DNA from: an uncultured Eubacterium sp.
Lineage (GTDB): Bacteria > Bacillota > Clostridia > Oscillospirales > Acutalibacteraceae
NCBI GenBank assembly: GCA_910577195.1
Contig: CAJTLP010000002.1
Location: 62,001 to 126,000 of the forward strand
DNA length: 64,000 nt
Reading direction: 5' to 3'
Made by a program: the position numbers and the translations under genes. The notes beneath the pieces were generated by a model. It had not been told where the DNA came from, did no database searches, and worked only from the letters and a program-made list of their open reading frames with translations. How positions within the stretch are numbered: position 1 is the stretch's first letter; each line of letters starts with the position of its first letter. This document shows, piece by piece, positions 16,359-25,097 of this stretch.

Positions 16359-17039
16359 ATGAAATATAATAATATAACACAGGGTCTTTTCATCAGCAGA
16401 CCAAACAGATTTATTGCAAAAGTAAATATTGACGGAGAAGAACAAACTGTTCACGTAAAAAACACAGGCAGGTGCAGAGAACTGCTGAAAGAAAATGCTG
16501 TTGTATTTTTGGAGAAAAGCAGCAATCCGAACAGAAAAACGCAGTACGATTTAATCTCTGTTTACAAGGGTGATATGCTTATAAATATGGACTCGCAAAG
16601 TCCGAACAAGGTTGTTGGCGAATGGCTTGCTGAAGGCGGATTCCTGAAAAATCCCACTCTGATTAAGCCTGAAGCTGCCTATGGAAATTCACGTCTTGAT
16701 TTCTATCTGGAAAACGAAAATGAAAAAGCGTACCTTGAGGTAAAAGGCGTAACCTTAGAGGTTGACGGCATAGCGCGATTCCCTGACGCGCCTACTGAAA
16801 GAGGAAGAAAGCACCTCAGTGAACTGATAAAGGCAAAACAGAACGGTTATCGCACGGCTGCTGTTTTTGTAATTCAGATGAAGGGGTGTAAACGGTTTGA
16901 GCCGAATGATAAGACCGACCCTGCTTTTGCACAGGAACTTAAGCGAGCTGCAGAAAACGGTGTTGAAATCATTGCTCTTGACTGCAGGGTAACGCGGAAC
17001 AGTATTAAGATTGACAAGGAAATTGAGATAAGTGTTTAA
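16359..17039 (+). CDS. sfsA: SfsA family DNA/RNA nuclease
   Basis: A 226-residue protein matching SfsA along its length: the OB-like N-terminal half (FIAKVNIDGEEQTVHVKNTGRC) and the nuclease-like half with LDFYLE, EVKGVTLE and FPDAPTERGRKHL. The E-x-K and Asp residues in these motifs fit a PD-(D/E)xK-type metal site. SfsA was first linked to sugar fermentation stimulation in E. coli; its cellular task is unsettled. A TTGACA element lies 36 bases upstream of the ATG but the -10 is weak. Confidence 0.93.
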   Translation: MKYNNITQGLFISRPNRFIAKVNIDGEEQTVHVKNTGRCRELLKENAVVFLEKSSNPNRKTQYDLISVYKGDMLINMDSQSPNKVVGEWLAEGGFLKNPTLIKPEAAYGNSRLDFYLENENEKAYLEVKGVTLEVDGIARFPDAPTERGRKHLSELIKAKQNGYRTAAVFVIQMKGCKRFEPNDKTDPAFAQELKRAAENGVEIIALDCRVTRNSIKIDKEIEISV

Positions 17040-17078
17040 CAGCGATTGACAAATTTTCAATTGAAGAGTAATATATTT

Positions 17079-17355
17079 AGGCAATAGAGAGAAATCCAAA
17101 CCTGCCCAAAATGCAGAATTAAAGCGAATTTATGAAGTTTTCGCTGTTGCCTTGCGTCAGCAAGGCTGCCATCTCAAAAATCAAAATTCATCTTTACTTC
17201 AAACGTTTTGGGTCTGCGAGTTTAAATTGGGCCTATTTGTTCTTAATCAAGGCGCAAAAACGCAGGAATACTTTTTTGTATTCAGAGTATTTTTAACACA
17301 GAGTAAGGGCAAAGAGAACAATTTAAACCAGAGTTCGGATTACTCTTTATCGCCT
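17079..17355. repeat. Intergenic repeat element with imperfect terminal inverted repeats
   Basis: The 277-bp element fills most of the gap between sfsA and the threonine deaminase gene. Its left end (AGGCAATAGAGAGAAATCC, 17079-) and right end (inverse of 17333-17355) match at 19 of 23 positions. Inner inverted pieces GTTTAAATTG and CAATTTAAAC suggest a folded RNA or DNA structure. The right 35 bp recur at 3179-3213. A small ORF inside (17152-17364) has no ribosome site and is not credible as a gene. Confidence 0.55.
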
Positions 17356-17397
17356 AGGCAATAAAGAATAATCAGTAAAGTAACAGAGGCAAACAAT

Positions 17398-18597
17398 ATG
17401 TTAACATTAGACAGAGTTTATAAAGCAAAAAGAGTTCTTTCAGAGGTTGTGAGAGAAACAGATATGATTCTTTCTAAAAATCTTTGTCCGAACTCTAATA
17501 TCTATCTTAAAACAGAAAATTTACAGATAACCGGTTCCTTTAAGGTAAGAGGCTCTTATTTTAAAATCAGCCAGCTTTCCGATGAAGAAAAAGCAAAGGG
17601 TGTTATCGCCTGCTCAGCAGGAAATCACGCACAGGGTGTTGCCCTTGCTGCAACCAAGAACGGCATCAAATCACTCATCTGTCTTCCTGACGGCGCACCA
17701 ATCAGCAAGGTTGAGGCAACAAAGCGTTACGGTGCTGAGGTATGTATGGTCAAGGGTGTATATGATGATGCATACAAAAAGGCACTGGAGCTCAAGGATG
17801 AAAAAGGCTATGCCTTTATTCACCCATTTGATGATCCTGATGTAATTGCAGGTCAGGGCACAATCGGACTTGAAATTCTTGATCAGCTTCCTGATGCAGA
17901 TGCAGTTGTTGTGCCAATCGGCGGCGGCGGACTGATTGCCGGTGTGGCTTACACAATCAAGCAGATTAATCCTAACTGCAAGGTTTACGGTGTTCAGGCC
18001 TGCGGCGCACCGTCAATGGAAAAGTCCGTAAGTGACGGCAAAATCGAAACACTTGAAAAGGTGCAGACCATTGCAGACGGTATCGCAGTAAAGACACCCG
18101 GCAACCTTACCTTTGACCTGGTTAACAAATATGTTGACGGCATTTACACCGTAAGTGATGATGAAATTGCACTTGCGATTTTAACCCTTATGGAGCAGGA
18201 AAAGCTCATTGCCGAAGGCGCAGGTGCTGTACCTGTTGCAGCAGTTATGAACGGCAAAATCCCTGACATTGAGGGCAAAAAGGTTTGCTGCCTTGTATCA
18301 GGCGGCAACATTGATGTAACAATCCTTTCACGTGTTATTGAACGCGGACTGAAAATGGGAGGAAGAACAGCAAACATCACAATTGCTCTTTCAGACAAAC
18401 CGGGCCAGCTTATGGGCGTAAGCCAGATTATTGCACAGCTGGGTGCCAATGTAGTATCTGTTAATTACGACAGCACAGACCTTGATATGAACATCACGGA
18501 CTGCTATCTGAATATCGGCGTTGAAACAAGAGATTATCAGCACATTGCTCAGGTTAAGCAGGCTCTTAAGGATGCCGGCTTTGAGGTAATTGATTAA
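17398..18597 (+). CDS. ilvA: Threonine ammonia-lyase with ACT domain
   Basis: Converts threonine to 2-oxobutanoate through an unstable enamine, feeding isoleucine or propionate formation. The 399-residue enzyme has a PLP fold-type II domain (about 1-320) with Lys49 in TGSFKVRGS, SAGNHAQGVA and the phosphate loop PIGGGGLIAG, followed by one ACT domain (about 325-399, beginning ANITIALSDKPGQLMG). One ACT domain and this length fit the clostridial/TdcB-like branch rather than the two-ACT E. coli IlvA. It is followed 31 bp later by ridA, which removes the reactive enamine that this reaction releases. Confidence 0.93.
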   Translation: MLTLDRVYKAKRVLSEVVRETDMILSKNLCPNSNIYLKTENLQITGSFKVRGSYFKISQLSDEEKAKGVIACSAGNHAQGVALAATKNGIKSLICLPDGAPISKVEATKRYGAEVCMVKGVYDDAYKKALELKDEKGYAFIHPFDDPDVIAGQGTIGLEILDQLPDADAVVVPIGGGGLIAGVAYTIKQINPNCKVYGVQACGAPSMEKSVSDGKIETLEKVQTIADGIAVKTPGNLTFDLVNKYVDGIYTVSDDEIALAILTLMEQEKLIAEGAGAVPVAAVMNGKIPDIEGKKVCCLVSGGNIDVTILSRVIERGLKMGGRTANITIALSDKPGQLMGVSQIIAQLGANVVSVNYDSTDLDMNITDCYLNIGVETRDYQHIAQVKQALKDAGFEVID

Positions 18598-18628
18598 TAA
18601 ATAATAACCACATAAAGGAGATTTTACT

Positions 18629-19000
18629 ATGGAATATGTTGCAACAAATCACGCACCAAACGCAATCGGACCTTATTCACAGGCGGTTAAGGCAAACGGA
18701 CTTCTTTTCACATCAGGTCAGATTGCAATCAACCCTGCAACAAACACCGTTGAGGCAAAGACCATTGAGGAGCAGACCACACAGGTTTGTGAAAATCTTA
18801 AAGCTGTTGTTGAGGCTGCAGGCACATCAATGGACAAGGTTGTTAAAACAGTTTGCTTTTTAGCAGATATCAATGATTTTGCAAAGTTCAATGAGATTTA
18901 CGGCACATACTTTACATCAAAGCCTGCGCGCTCCTGTGTAGCTGTTAAAGACTTACCGAAGGGTGTGCTCTGTGAGATTGAGCTCATCGCTGAGTTATAA
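18629..19000 (+). CDS. ridA: RidA enamine/imine deaminase
   Basis: A 123-residue YjgF/RidA protein. It hydrolyses 2-aminoacrylate and related enamines made by PLP dehydratases. The active-site Arg101 lies in KPARSCVAV and the terminal E116 in CEIELIAEL; AIGPYSQAVKANGLLFTSGQ is the N-terminal signature. The 31-bp spacing after threonine deaminase and an AAGGAG site indicate an operon in which each enzyme serves the other. Confidence 0.95.
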   Translation: MEYVATNHAPNAIGPYSQAVKANGLLFTSGQIAINPATNTVEAKTIEEQTTQVCENLKAVVEAAGTSMDKVVKTVCFLADINDFAKFNEIYGTYFTSKPARSCVAVKDLPKGVLCEIELIAEL

Positions 19001-19030
19001 TTTCAATATAAAAATAAATATTCCGTAAAT

Positions 19031-19070
19031 AAAACAGCTGAGAAACATAAATCCGTTTCTCAGCTGTTTT
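19031..19070. terminator. Bidirectional terminator between ridA and the glycosyltransferase
   Basis: AAAACAGCTGAGAAAC (19031-19046) with GTTTCTCAGCTGTTTT (19055-19070), a perfect 16-bp stem with T runs on both strands. Confidence 0.92.
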
Positions 19071-19080
19071 TCGTTAAATA

Positions 19081-21789
19081 TTATTTTTTGTCGTTAACAA
19101 TTACATCATAAGCTCTCTTGCAGTTATTGTTATCCAGGTAAGCAAAGAAGCCGTTTACCCTATCCATATACTTGTTTTCACAATCATTTTCCATAAGCGC
19201 AATAAGCTCATCCACTACGCTGTCCTTATCTGAGCATATCGGACCGAAGCCTTCGGTTTCATAATCAAAGCTCTGATCATAAACCTGATTCTCGTAAAAC
19301 TCCTCCTTGTCAAACTGTGAGTACACAATCGGCTTGCAAAGATGAGCAAAGTCAAAGGCAATGGTTGAATAGTCGGTAACAAGCACTGAGGACTCAGCAA
19401 ACACCTTATTATAATCTACAAAGCCATCATTAACGCTGAATACATCGTTAGCCTGAAAATCGACACTCTGCTTCATATGTATCGGATGCAGACAGAAAAG
19501 ACCTTTATATCCCTTTTCCCTCATTGCATTTAAAAGACGTTCATCATTAATAAGACCATTATAGAATTTGAAATAATCGGTATTTACAAAGCCGTCAAAA
19601 TACACACTTGATGTATTGATATCATAGCTTTCCTTAATTGCTCTTCTCCAGGTAGGAAGAATGAGAATCTGTTTCTTTGTATCTTCGTAAAGGAGATCAT
19701 ATCTCGGAAGTCCGGTTGTTATCAGCTGATCCGCTGTATAAAGATAACCGTCATCAATAATTCTCTGCTTTTCCTTTTTACCGGTTATAAAGAAGACATC
19801 AATTTTTTTGTTGAACTTATTGAGCCATTTTGAGCAGTCACCGCAATTTACACCGTGATTGGTGAAGTAGTATCTGAATTTGAACATATCGTTCAGATAT
19901 CTTCTCTTTCCGCCAAATGGATTTATGGTGAATTCACCTGCACTGGAGGAAATGATTTTTTCCGCCATAAGGAAATAATACGGATACTTTTTATCCTCAG
20001 CGAATACAACCTCACCCTCAGACTTAAGGCGGTCAATCACGCTCTTCTTAGCATTCTTGCCTATCATAAAAATAGGTCTTACGCCCTCCGGCTTATGCTC
20101 ACAGGTATATTTGAATATTGCTTCGCCGTTATCACCGGCATTGTCAATTCTGTCAGCAAATATCCAAATCTTGCCCTTAGGTGCCTCTTTCTTTTCAAAT
20201 TTCTTGAAATTCTTTCTGATTTTTGCAACATCCTTAAGGTTGTGCTCTTTGAGGTATTTAATGCATCTTTTTTCAAGGACGGCTCTTGTATTTTCCACAA
20301 CAGCAGGGCAGGAAATCATAATATGATCTCTGTAGCATCTTAAAAGATATCTGCCGTAGAACTGATAAGCCTCAGGGAAAAGCACCTTATTGGTAACAAA
20401 TTTTCCATAGCTCATATTGATTCGGCTTTCGCCGTTTTCAAATTCAAGGATAGGCAGTAAATTTATCTGCTCCTTAGCCTTGAGCTTGCCCACAGGATAT
20501 TCATAGTGGTAGTGATAATAATAAGGCTCGTCCTCTGCGTAGCTGTTTTTGGACATAACTGCGTGATAATCCGTCAGCTTTTCAGGATATACCTTTTCAT
20601 CACCGAACTGAAGTGCAAATCGCACACCGCCGTTTTCACAATGAAGGAGCCAGCGGACAACAAACATATCAACAATAAAATGATCGTTTTCAATTTCAGC
20701 CTTTCCCACAAGGCAGCATTTTGAAACGGTTTTCTGCGGTCTGAATAATACAATATCGTTATAACAGATCGCATTATTCTTCGGATTGAACTGTAAATTC
20801 TTTTCAAGGTCAATTCCGTATTTGAATCGGATAGCGGCTGTTCTTCTTGCAATGGATTTATGAACAGGGTCACGCAGAAGAATATCATCATCAATATACG
20901 AGAGAATCGTCTTTACATTTTCCTTAAACTGAGCAAGCTGCTCTTCCGTAAGAATTTCGTTATAAAGATTCGTTGTAAAGCGCCAGTACATATCATAAGA
21001 AATCATCGCCTGAACATACCGGATGACCTCACCGTAAAGCTCCTTGCTGTATCGGATTAACTCCATATGATAGTTTGTAAGCGTATCGGTATAGAATGAA
21101 ATATCAGATGTCTGACTGTTAATCGCAGAATCGGCTGCAAATCTTTTTCTGTAATAATAGCAGCCCTCTGTAATAATACCTACCTTGAGCTTTTTCAGTA
21201 AAATTTTATTGATGAATATGGAGTCCTCTCCATATTTTAATTTGGGATCAAATCTTAAATCGCCTATTGCACTTCTCTTTATCAGATTATTCGTAGACAG
21301 TGACTGAACAGAGTGCTCTTCCTCTTTTGTGGTAAGATCAGCAATTCTGGTTCCCTTCCAGAACTTAAAATCAAGAGTATGGAAATTATCTCTTGCCTCA
21401 AAGAAACGAGTTCTGAAGGTAACAACATCAATTTCGTCAGAATGCTCCTCAATATAATTGTATGCACTTTTAAAAGTTTTGGGGTCAAGCTTATCATCAG
21501 GATCAAAAAAGGTAACATATTTTCCCTCAGCCATATCCAGTGCCATATTTCTTGCTGAGCTTACACCGCCGTTTTCCTTATATTTGTATATAATATTCTG
21601 CGGATATCTTTTCTGATATCTGAGGCATATTTCCTCACTTGCATCCTTTGAACCGTCATTAACAAGAACAAGCTGTATATACTTTTTGAAGTTCATTGTC
21701 TGATTGATTACAGAATCCAATGCTTCCTCAAGATAAGGCTCAACATTGTAAATCGGTACAATTACCGAAACTTTAAAATTCTTACTCAT
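19081..21789 (-). CDS. Bifunctional GT2 glycosyltransferase / CDP-glycerol glycerophosphotransferase-like protein
   Basis: A 902-residue cytoplasmic or membrane-peripheral protein. Residues about 6-240 are a GT-A family 2 domain (VSVIVPIYNVEPYLEEALDS, NDGSKDAS, and the metal motif FFDPDDK near 95). The C-terminal third, about 540-890, is a TagF-type polyol-phosphate transferase: the nucleotide-binding segment FTNHGVNCGD, LPTWRR, and VTDYSTIAFDFAHLCKPIVY. This pairing occurs in teichoic-acid-like and capsule polymers, where one enzyme adds a sugar and a phosphoalditol. It lies 65 bp after a kinase-cytidylyltransferase fusion, so together they probably make and use a CDP-alditol. The donor alditol is not determinable. 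Confidence 0.85.
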   Translation of the reverse strand: MSKNFKVSVIVPIYNVEPYLEEALDSVINQTMNFKKYIQLVLVNDGSKDASEEICLRYQKRYPQNIIYKYKENGGVSSARNMALDMAEGKYVTFFDPDDKLDPKTFKSAYNYIEEHSDEIDVVTFRTRFFEARDNFHTLDFKFWKGTRIADLTTKEEEHSVQSLSTNNLIKRSAIGDLRFDPKLKYGEDSIFINKILLKKLKVGIITEGCYYYRKRFAADSAINSQTSDISFYTDTLTNYHMELIRYSKELYGEVIRYVQAMISYDMYWRFTTNLYNEILTEEQLAQFKENVKTILSYIDDDILLRDPVHKSIARRTAAIRFKYGIDLEKNLQFNPKNNAICYNDIVLFRPQKTVSKCCLVGKAEIENDHFIVDMFVVRWLLHCENGGVRFALQFGDEKVYPEKLTDYHAVMSKNSYAEDEPYYYHYHYEYPVGKLKAKEQINLLPILEFENGESRINMSYGKFVTNKVLFPEAYQFYGRYLLRCYRDHIMISCPAVVENTRAVLEKRCIKYLKEHNLKDVAKIRKNFKKFEKKEAPKGKIWIFADRIDNAGDNGEAIFKYTCEHKPEGVRPIFMIGKNAKKSVIDRLKSEGEVVFAEDKKYPYYFLMAEKIISSSAGEFTINPFGGKRRYLNDMFKFRYYFTNHGVNCGDCSKWLNKFNKKIDVFFITGKKEKQRIIDDGYLYTADQLITTGLPRYDLLYEDTKKQILILPTWRRAIKESYDINTSSVYFDGFVNTDYFKFYNGLINDERLLNAMREKGYKGLFCLHPIHMKQSVDFQANDVFSVNDGFVDYNKVFAESSVLVTDYSTIAFDFAHLCKPIVYSQFDKEEFYENQVYDQSFDYETEGFGPICSDKDSVVDELIALMENDCENKYMDRVNGFFAYLDNNNCKRAYDVIVNDKK

Positions 21790-21854
21790 TTTTTACTTTT
21801 TCTCCTCGAACATCCTTTATATTATAAATAACAAACTATTTTGTTATTAATTCT

Positions 21855-23414
21855 TCACTCCATTGATTTTAAAATTGACAGCCACTTATCGGTCAATTTA
21901 TAATCCTCATTTTCAAAAAGACTGTTATGAAGTCTGAAAACGATATCAATAAAAAGTATTTTTTCAAGTATATCCCTATCGGAAACAGTTGAAAAGAAAT
22001 CAAGCATTTCCTGTGCATTCTGAGCGATATCTCCGCCGTTATCACAAAGCTCGGTAGCAATATATCTTACAATGTCAACCTCTTTGGGAGCCACATATCC
22101 GATAGGATCAATGGCAACCAGCTCGTCATTCCTTTTCATAATATTATAGCGGTGCATATCACCGTGAATCAATGTGAAATCATCATCACTGAAGGTGCTG
22201 TTAAAAAGCTCTGCAGCCTGTTTGACATATCCCATTATTTCATCTTTTTTGTATTCAAAATTATCCTGATTCAGCTTATCATTCAGTATATCCTTATAAT
22301 TTTTGAACTGGCTGAAAAGGTCCTTTGAAACGGTTATCTCACAGGAATCCATAACTCTTTTGAAGAAATCGAGCAGTTCCTCTTTGCTGCTGTCAAATTG
22401 CAAATCCGCATCCTTGCACTGCTCAAGCAAAATTGCGCAGCATTTATCATCATAATCATAAAGCTCGCACATAAAGCTTGTGTTCAGGCTTTGATAACAG
22501 GAACGCTCACTTGTATATCTGTCAATGCAGGGCGGTATTATTTTGAAAACACATTTGCCGTACTTGACGCTTTTTGCAAGAAATATAATTCCGAAATGTG
22601 AGGACTTGATAACATTATATTCCGTAATCTGCCATTCCTTAAGAAGCTTAGGAATTGAACGCTCCAGCGTTTTTGACCAACTCTCAACCTCGTGAGGATA
22701 GTAGGTTTTTAGCAATTGATTCAGCCTTGATACACTTTCAAGAATTTTTGAAAAGTCAACATCATTGTCCCTTGCGGTAACCAATGCCTCCAGATACTTC
22801 AAATCTGCAGGATAGGTCAGCTTGAAATTGTTGTTAAAATCGAAATACAAATAAATTCTGCTATCCTCCGGAAGCTGCTGTGTTACTTCCGTAAGAGGTG
22901 AATTTTCATCAAAATGCTTTGCCAGAAGTGGGAAATTAAAACCCTCAGGTGACTGCATCAGATAATAACGTTCTCTGTCAACCTTAGTAAAATCATAGCA
23001 GCCTAAGGAATCTGTTATCTTCTGTGCGGTAACAACAGCATCATTATCACCAAGCAGATCAAAATACTTGTCCATAAGCTGAGACGTAATCATCGGACGC
23101 ACTGCATCACAGACGATAAGATTTTTACAATTGTAATTTTCATCAATATAATCTATCACATTTTTCAGGGTCTGATTTCTTGTTGAACCGCCCTCAATCA
23201 TATCAATATCATTTTGTGCACATATGTCTGCAAGGTAAACGCTGTTTGCCTCAATATTTGTGGCAATAACAATCTTGTCCGTTTTACTGCTGTCACATAT
23301 TGTTTCAATTACATATTCAATTACCATTTTGCCGTTGACCTTGTGGAACTGCTTCGGAATATTACTTCCGAAACGTGCACCCACACCATTGGCAAGTATT
23401 GCAACTATATTCAT
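21855..23414 (-). CDS. Fusion of IspD/TarI-like cytidylyltransferase and APH-type kinase
   Basis: Residues 1-215 form an IspD/TarI-type cytidylyltransferase (LANGVGARFG, PKQF, GGSTRNQTL and VCDAVRPMI). Residues about 245-519 form an aminoglycoside/choline-kinase-like domain with the Brenner motif HGDMHRYNI (His417-Asp419) and the metal Asp436 in AIDPIGY, closest in pattern to the streptomycin 6-kinase/hydroxyurea kinase group. A protein that both phosphorylates and activates with CTP could make a CDP-alditol or CDP-choline-like donor in one polypeptide, comparable to separate LicA and LicC enzymes. The downstream TagF-like gene is the likely consumer. A kinase for antibiotic resistance is less likely given the fusion and context. 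Confidence 0.8.
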   Translation of the reverse strand: MNIVAILANGVGARFGSNIPKQFHKVNGKMVIEYVIETICDSSKTDKIVIATNIEANSVYLADICAQNDIDMIEGGSTRNQTLKNVIDYIDENYNCKNLIVCDAVRPMITSQLMDKYFDLLGDNDAVVTAQKITDSLGCYDFTKVDRERYYLMQSPEGFNFPLLAKHFDENSPLTEVTQQLPEDSRIYLYFDFNNNFKLTYPADLKYLEALVTARDNDVDFSKILESVSRLNQLLKTYYPHEVESWSKTLERSIPKLLKEWQITEYNVIKSSHFGIIFLAKSVKYGKCVFKIIPPCIDRYTSERSCYQSLNTSFMCELYDYDDKCCAILLEQCKDADLQFDSSKEELLDFFKRVMDSCEITVSKDLFSQFKNYKDILNDKLNQDNFEYKKDEIMGYVKQAAELFNSTFSDDDFTLIHGDMHRYNIMKRNDELVAIDPIGYVAPKEVDIVRYIATELCDNGGDIAQNAQEMLDFFSTVSDRDILEKILFIDIVFRLHNSLFENEDYKLTDKWLSILKSME

Positions 23415-23455
23415 ATTAAAATCCTTTTAAAATTTAATTTTTTATACATATAACT

Positions 23456-23475
23456 TAGTATGCATTAGTATGCAT
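23456..23475. repeat. Tandem 10-bp direct repeat upstream of the cytidylyltransferase-kinase gene
   Basis: TAGTATGCAT occurs twice in succession about 45-60 bp before the start codon on the minus strand. It could be an operator or chance in AT-rich DNA. Confidence 0.4.
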
Positions 23476-23555
23476 TTAATATAATTATATATTTATTTAT
23501 AATAAAAGTAAAGAGTTTTACAAATATTGATAAATAAATCGCAAAACAGGAAAAA

Positions 23556-23594
23556 GGCATCGGGTACATACCTTTATCAGGGATATCCGATGCC
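23556..23594 (-). terminator. Terminator of the rr-hk-htrA operon
   Basis: GGCATCGG (23556-23563) with CCGATGCC (23587-23594); on the minus strand followed by TTTTTCCTGTTTT. Confidence 0.8.
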
Positions 23595-23609
23595 TTATTA
23601 TTTTTTATT

Positions 23610-25097
23610 TTATCCTTTTGACTCAATCAGCTTGCAGTCAATTTCAAAGGTTTTGATATTATTATTTTCAATTCTTGCGATTGTAAGTTTCACTGTGTCA
23701 CCCGGCTTTGAATCGGCAAGTATTGATGTCATAACATCTGTGGATGTCATTGTTTCGCCGTTAACAGCAACAATCATATCATACTGCTTGACGTCCTTAT
23801 TCTTAAGGTCTGAACCGTCATCCACACTGTCAATAACCATTGCACCCTGTGCATCCTTAAAGCCCTTTTCAGCAAGAGCCTGAATTACAGCATTGGCATT
23901 ATTGAAATTGGTAATCTGATTGTATGTGATGCCAAGCTTAGCTCTTCCCTCAACATAACCAACCTTGATCAGACTGTTCGCAGTTGCAACTGCAGTGGAG
24001 GAAGGAACTGCAAAACCCATACCTTCATATTCTGTTGCAGCAATCTTGGATGAGTTTATACCGATTACCTGGCCCTGCATATTGAAAAGTGCACCACCGC
24101 TGTTACCCGGATTAATTGCAGCGTCTATCTGAATACACTCATTATCGTAACCGATATTTGAAGAAATCGGTCTTGCCAGCGCTGAAACATAGCCGCTTGT
24201 AAGGGAATTCATAAATTCAAGACCGCCGGGACATCCGATTGCTATAACCTGCTCGCCCACAACAAGCTTGTCACTGTTGCCAAATTCGGCAATTTTAAGT
24301 CCTGTTTTATTGATTGAAAGAACGCCGATATCCGTCTGTGCATCAAAGCCTACAAGCTGAGCATCTTCCTTTGAACCATCATTCAGGGTTACGGAAAAGC
24401 TGTCGCCGTCACTGATAACGTGAGCACAGGTAAGAATATACGTTTTACCGTTCTGCTCTGACATCAGCACACCTGAGCCTTCACCTGACTGTGTAGGCTC
24501 ACTGCCGGAATTTCCGCCCTGACCATATCCGTAAAAATAATTATAAGCATCCGTACGCTGAGAATAAACCGTGATTCCCACACAGGAATCCATTGCTTTA
24601 TCTGCAACACCTGCAACGGTATAGTTATTATTACTATCCTTGAGCGGGACGTCCTCACTGTCTTTTGTACTTGCAGCATCATCGGCAGACTGTGACTGTG
24701 TCGTTTCATTCTTTTTATCCTTGTCATCACTTGTGCCGACATTTCCTGCAATACCGAAGCCGATACCGATAACAGCAGCAACAAGACAAATAACAAGCAC
24801 AACTATAATAATTTTTGATGCATTGCTCTTTTTAGGGGGTTTACCATCATTATTATTTTCTGCAGGCTGCGAATAATTATAGCCGTTATCCTTCGGCCGG
24901 TAATAATCATTACTCTGTGAAGCCTGCTGCGTACTGTTGTTATAAGCATAATGATAGGTTGTGTTTTCCTGTACAGGAGGCTGCTCCTCTGCTCTTGGAG
25001 GATTATAATATGTTCCCCCGTTATTCGGCTGATAGTAATCCGGACGTGACGCGCCGCTGCCGTCGCTATTATAATCCTTGTTCTTAAAATCGTCCAT
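23610..25097 (-). CDS. htrA: HtrA/DegP-like membrane-anchored serine protease with PDZ domain
   Basis: A 495-residue protease. A Tyr/Asn/Pro-rich cytoplasmic N-terminus (1-93) precedes one membrane helix (95-118). The trypsin-like S1C domain follows outside the cell with catalytic His226 (TCAHVISDG), Asp256 (TDIGVL) and Ser333 (INPGNSGGALF). A single PDZ domain covers about 395-490. Such proteases degrade or refold misfolded exported proteins. The start shares one base with the stop of the sensor kinase gene (TAATG), so the three genes at 27312-23610 form one operon in which the two-component system probably controls the protease, as CssRS controls htrA in B. subtilis. Confidence 0.95.
   Translation of the reverse strand: MDDFKNKDYNSDGSGASRPDYYQPNNGGTYYNPPRAEEQPPVQENTTYHYAYNNSTQQASQSNDYYRPKDNGYNYSQPAENNNDGKPPKKSNASKIIIVVLVICLVAAVIGIGFGIAGNVGTSDDKDKKNETTQSQSADDAASTKDSEDVPLKDSNNNYTVAGVADKAMDSCVGITVYSQRTDAYNYFYGYGQGGNSGSEPTQSGEGSGVLMSEQNGKTYILTCAHVISDGDSFSVTLNDGSKEDAQLVGFDAQTDIGVLSINKTGLKIAEFGNSDKLVVGEQVIAIGCPGGLEFMNSLTSGYVSALARPISSNIGYDNECIQIDAAINPGNSGGALFNMQGQVIGINSSKIAATEYEGMGFAVPSSTAVATANSLIKVGYVEGRAKLGITYNQITNFNNANAVIQALAEKGFKDAQGAMVIDSVDDGSDLKNKDVKQYDMIVAVNGETMTSTDVMTSILADSKPGDTVKLTIARIENNNIKTFEIDCKLIESKG

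Noticed and set aside
17152..17364. A 70-aa ORF between sfsA and threonine deaminase.
   Set aside because: It has no ribosome site, lies wholly within the repeat element, and its composition is not protein-like.
21855..23414. An aminoglycoside or streptomycin resistance kinase.
   Set aside because: The kinase half is fused to a cytidylyltransferase and sits next to a polyol-phosphate transferase gene, so polymer synthesis fits better, though the fold alone does not exclude it.
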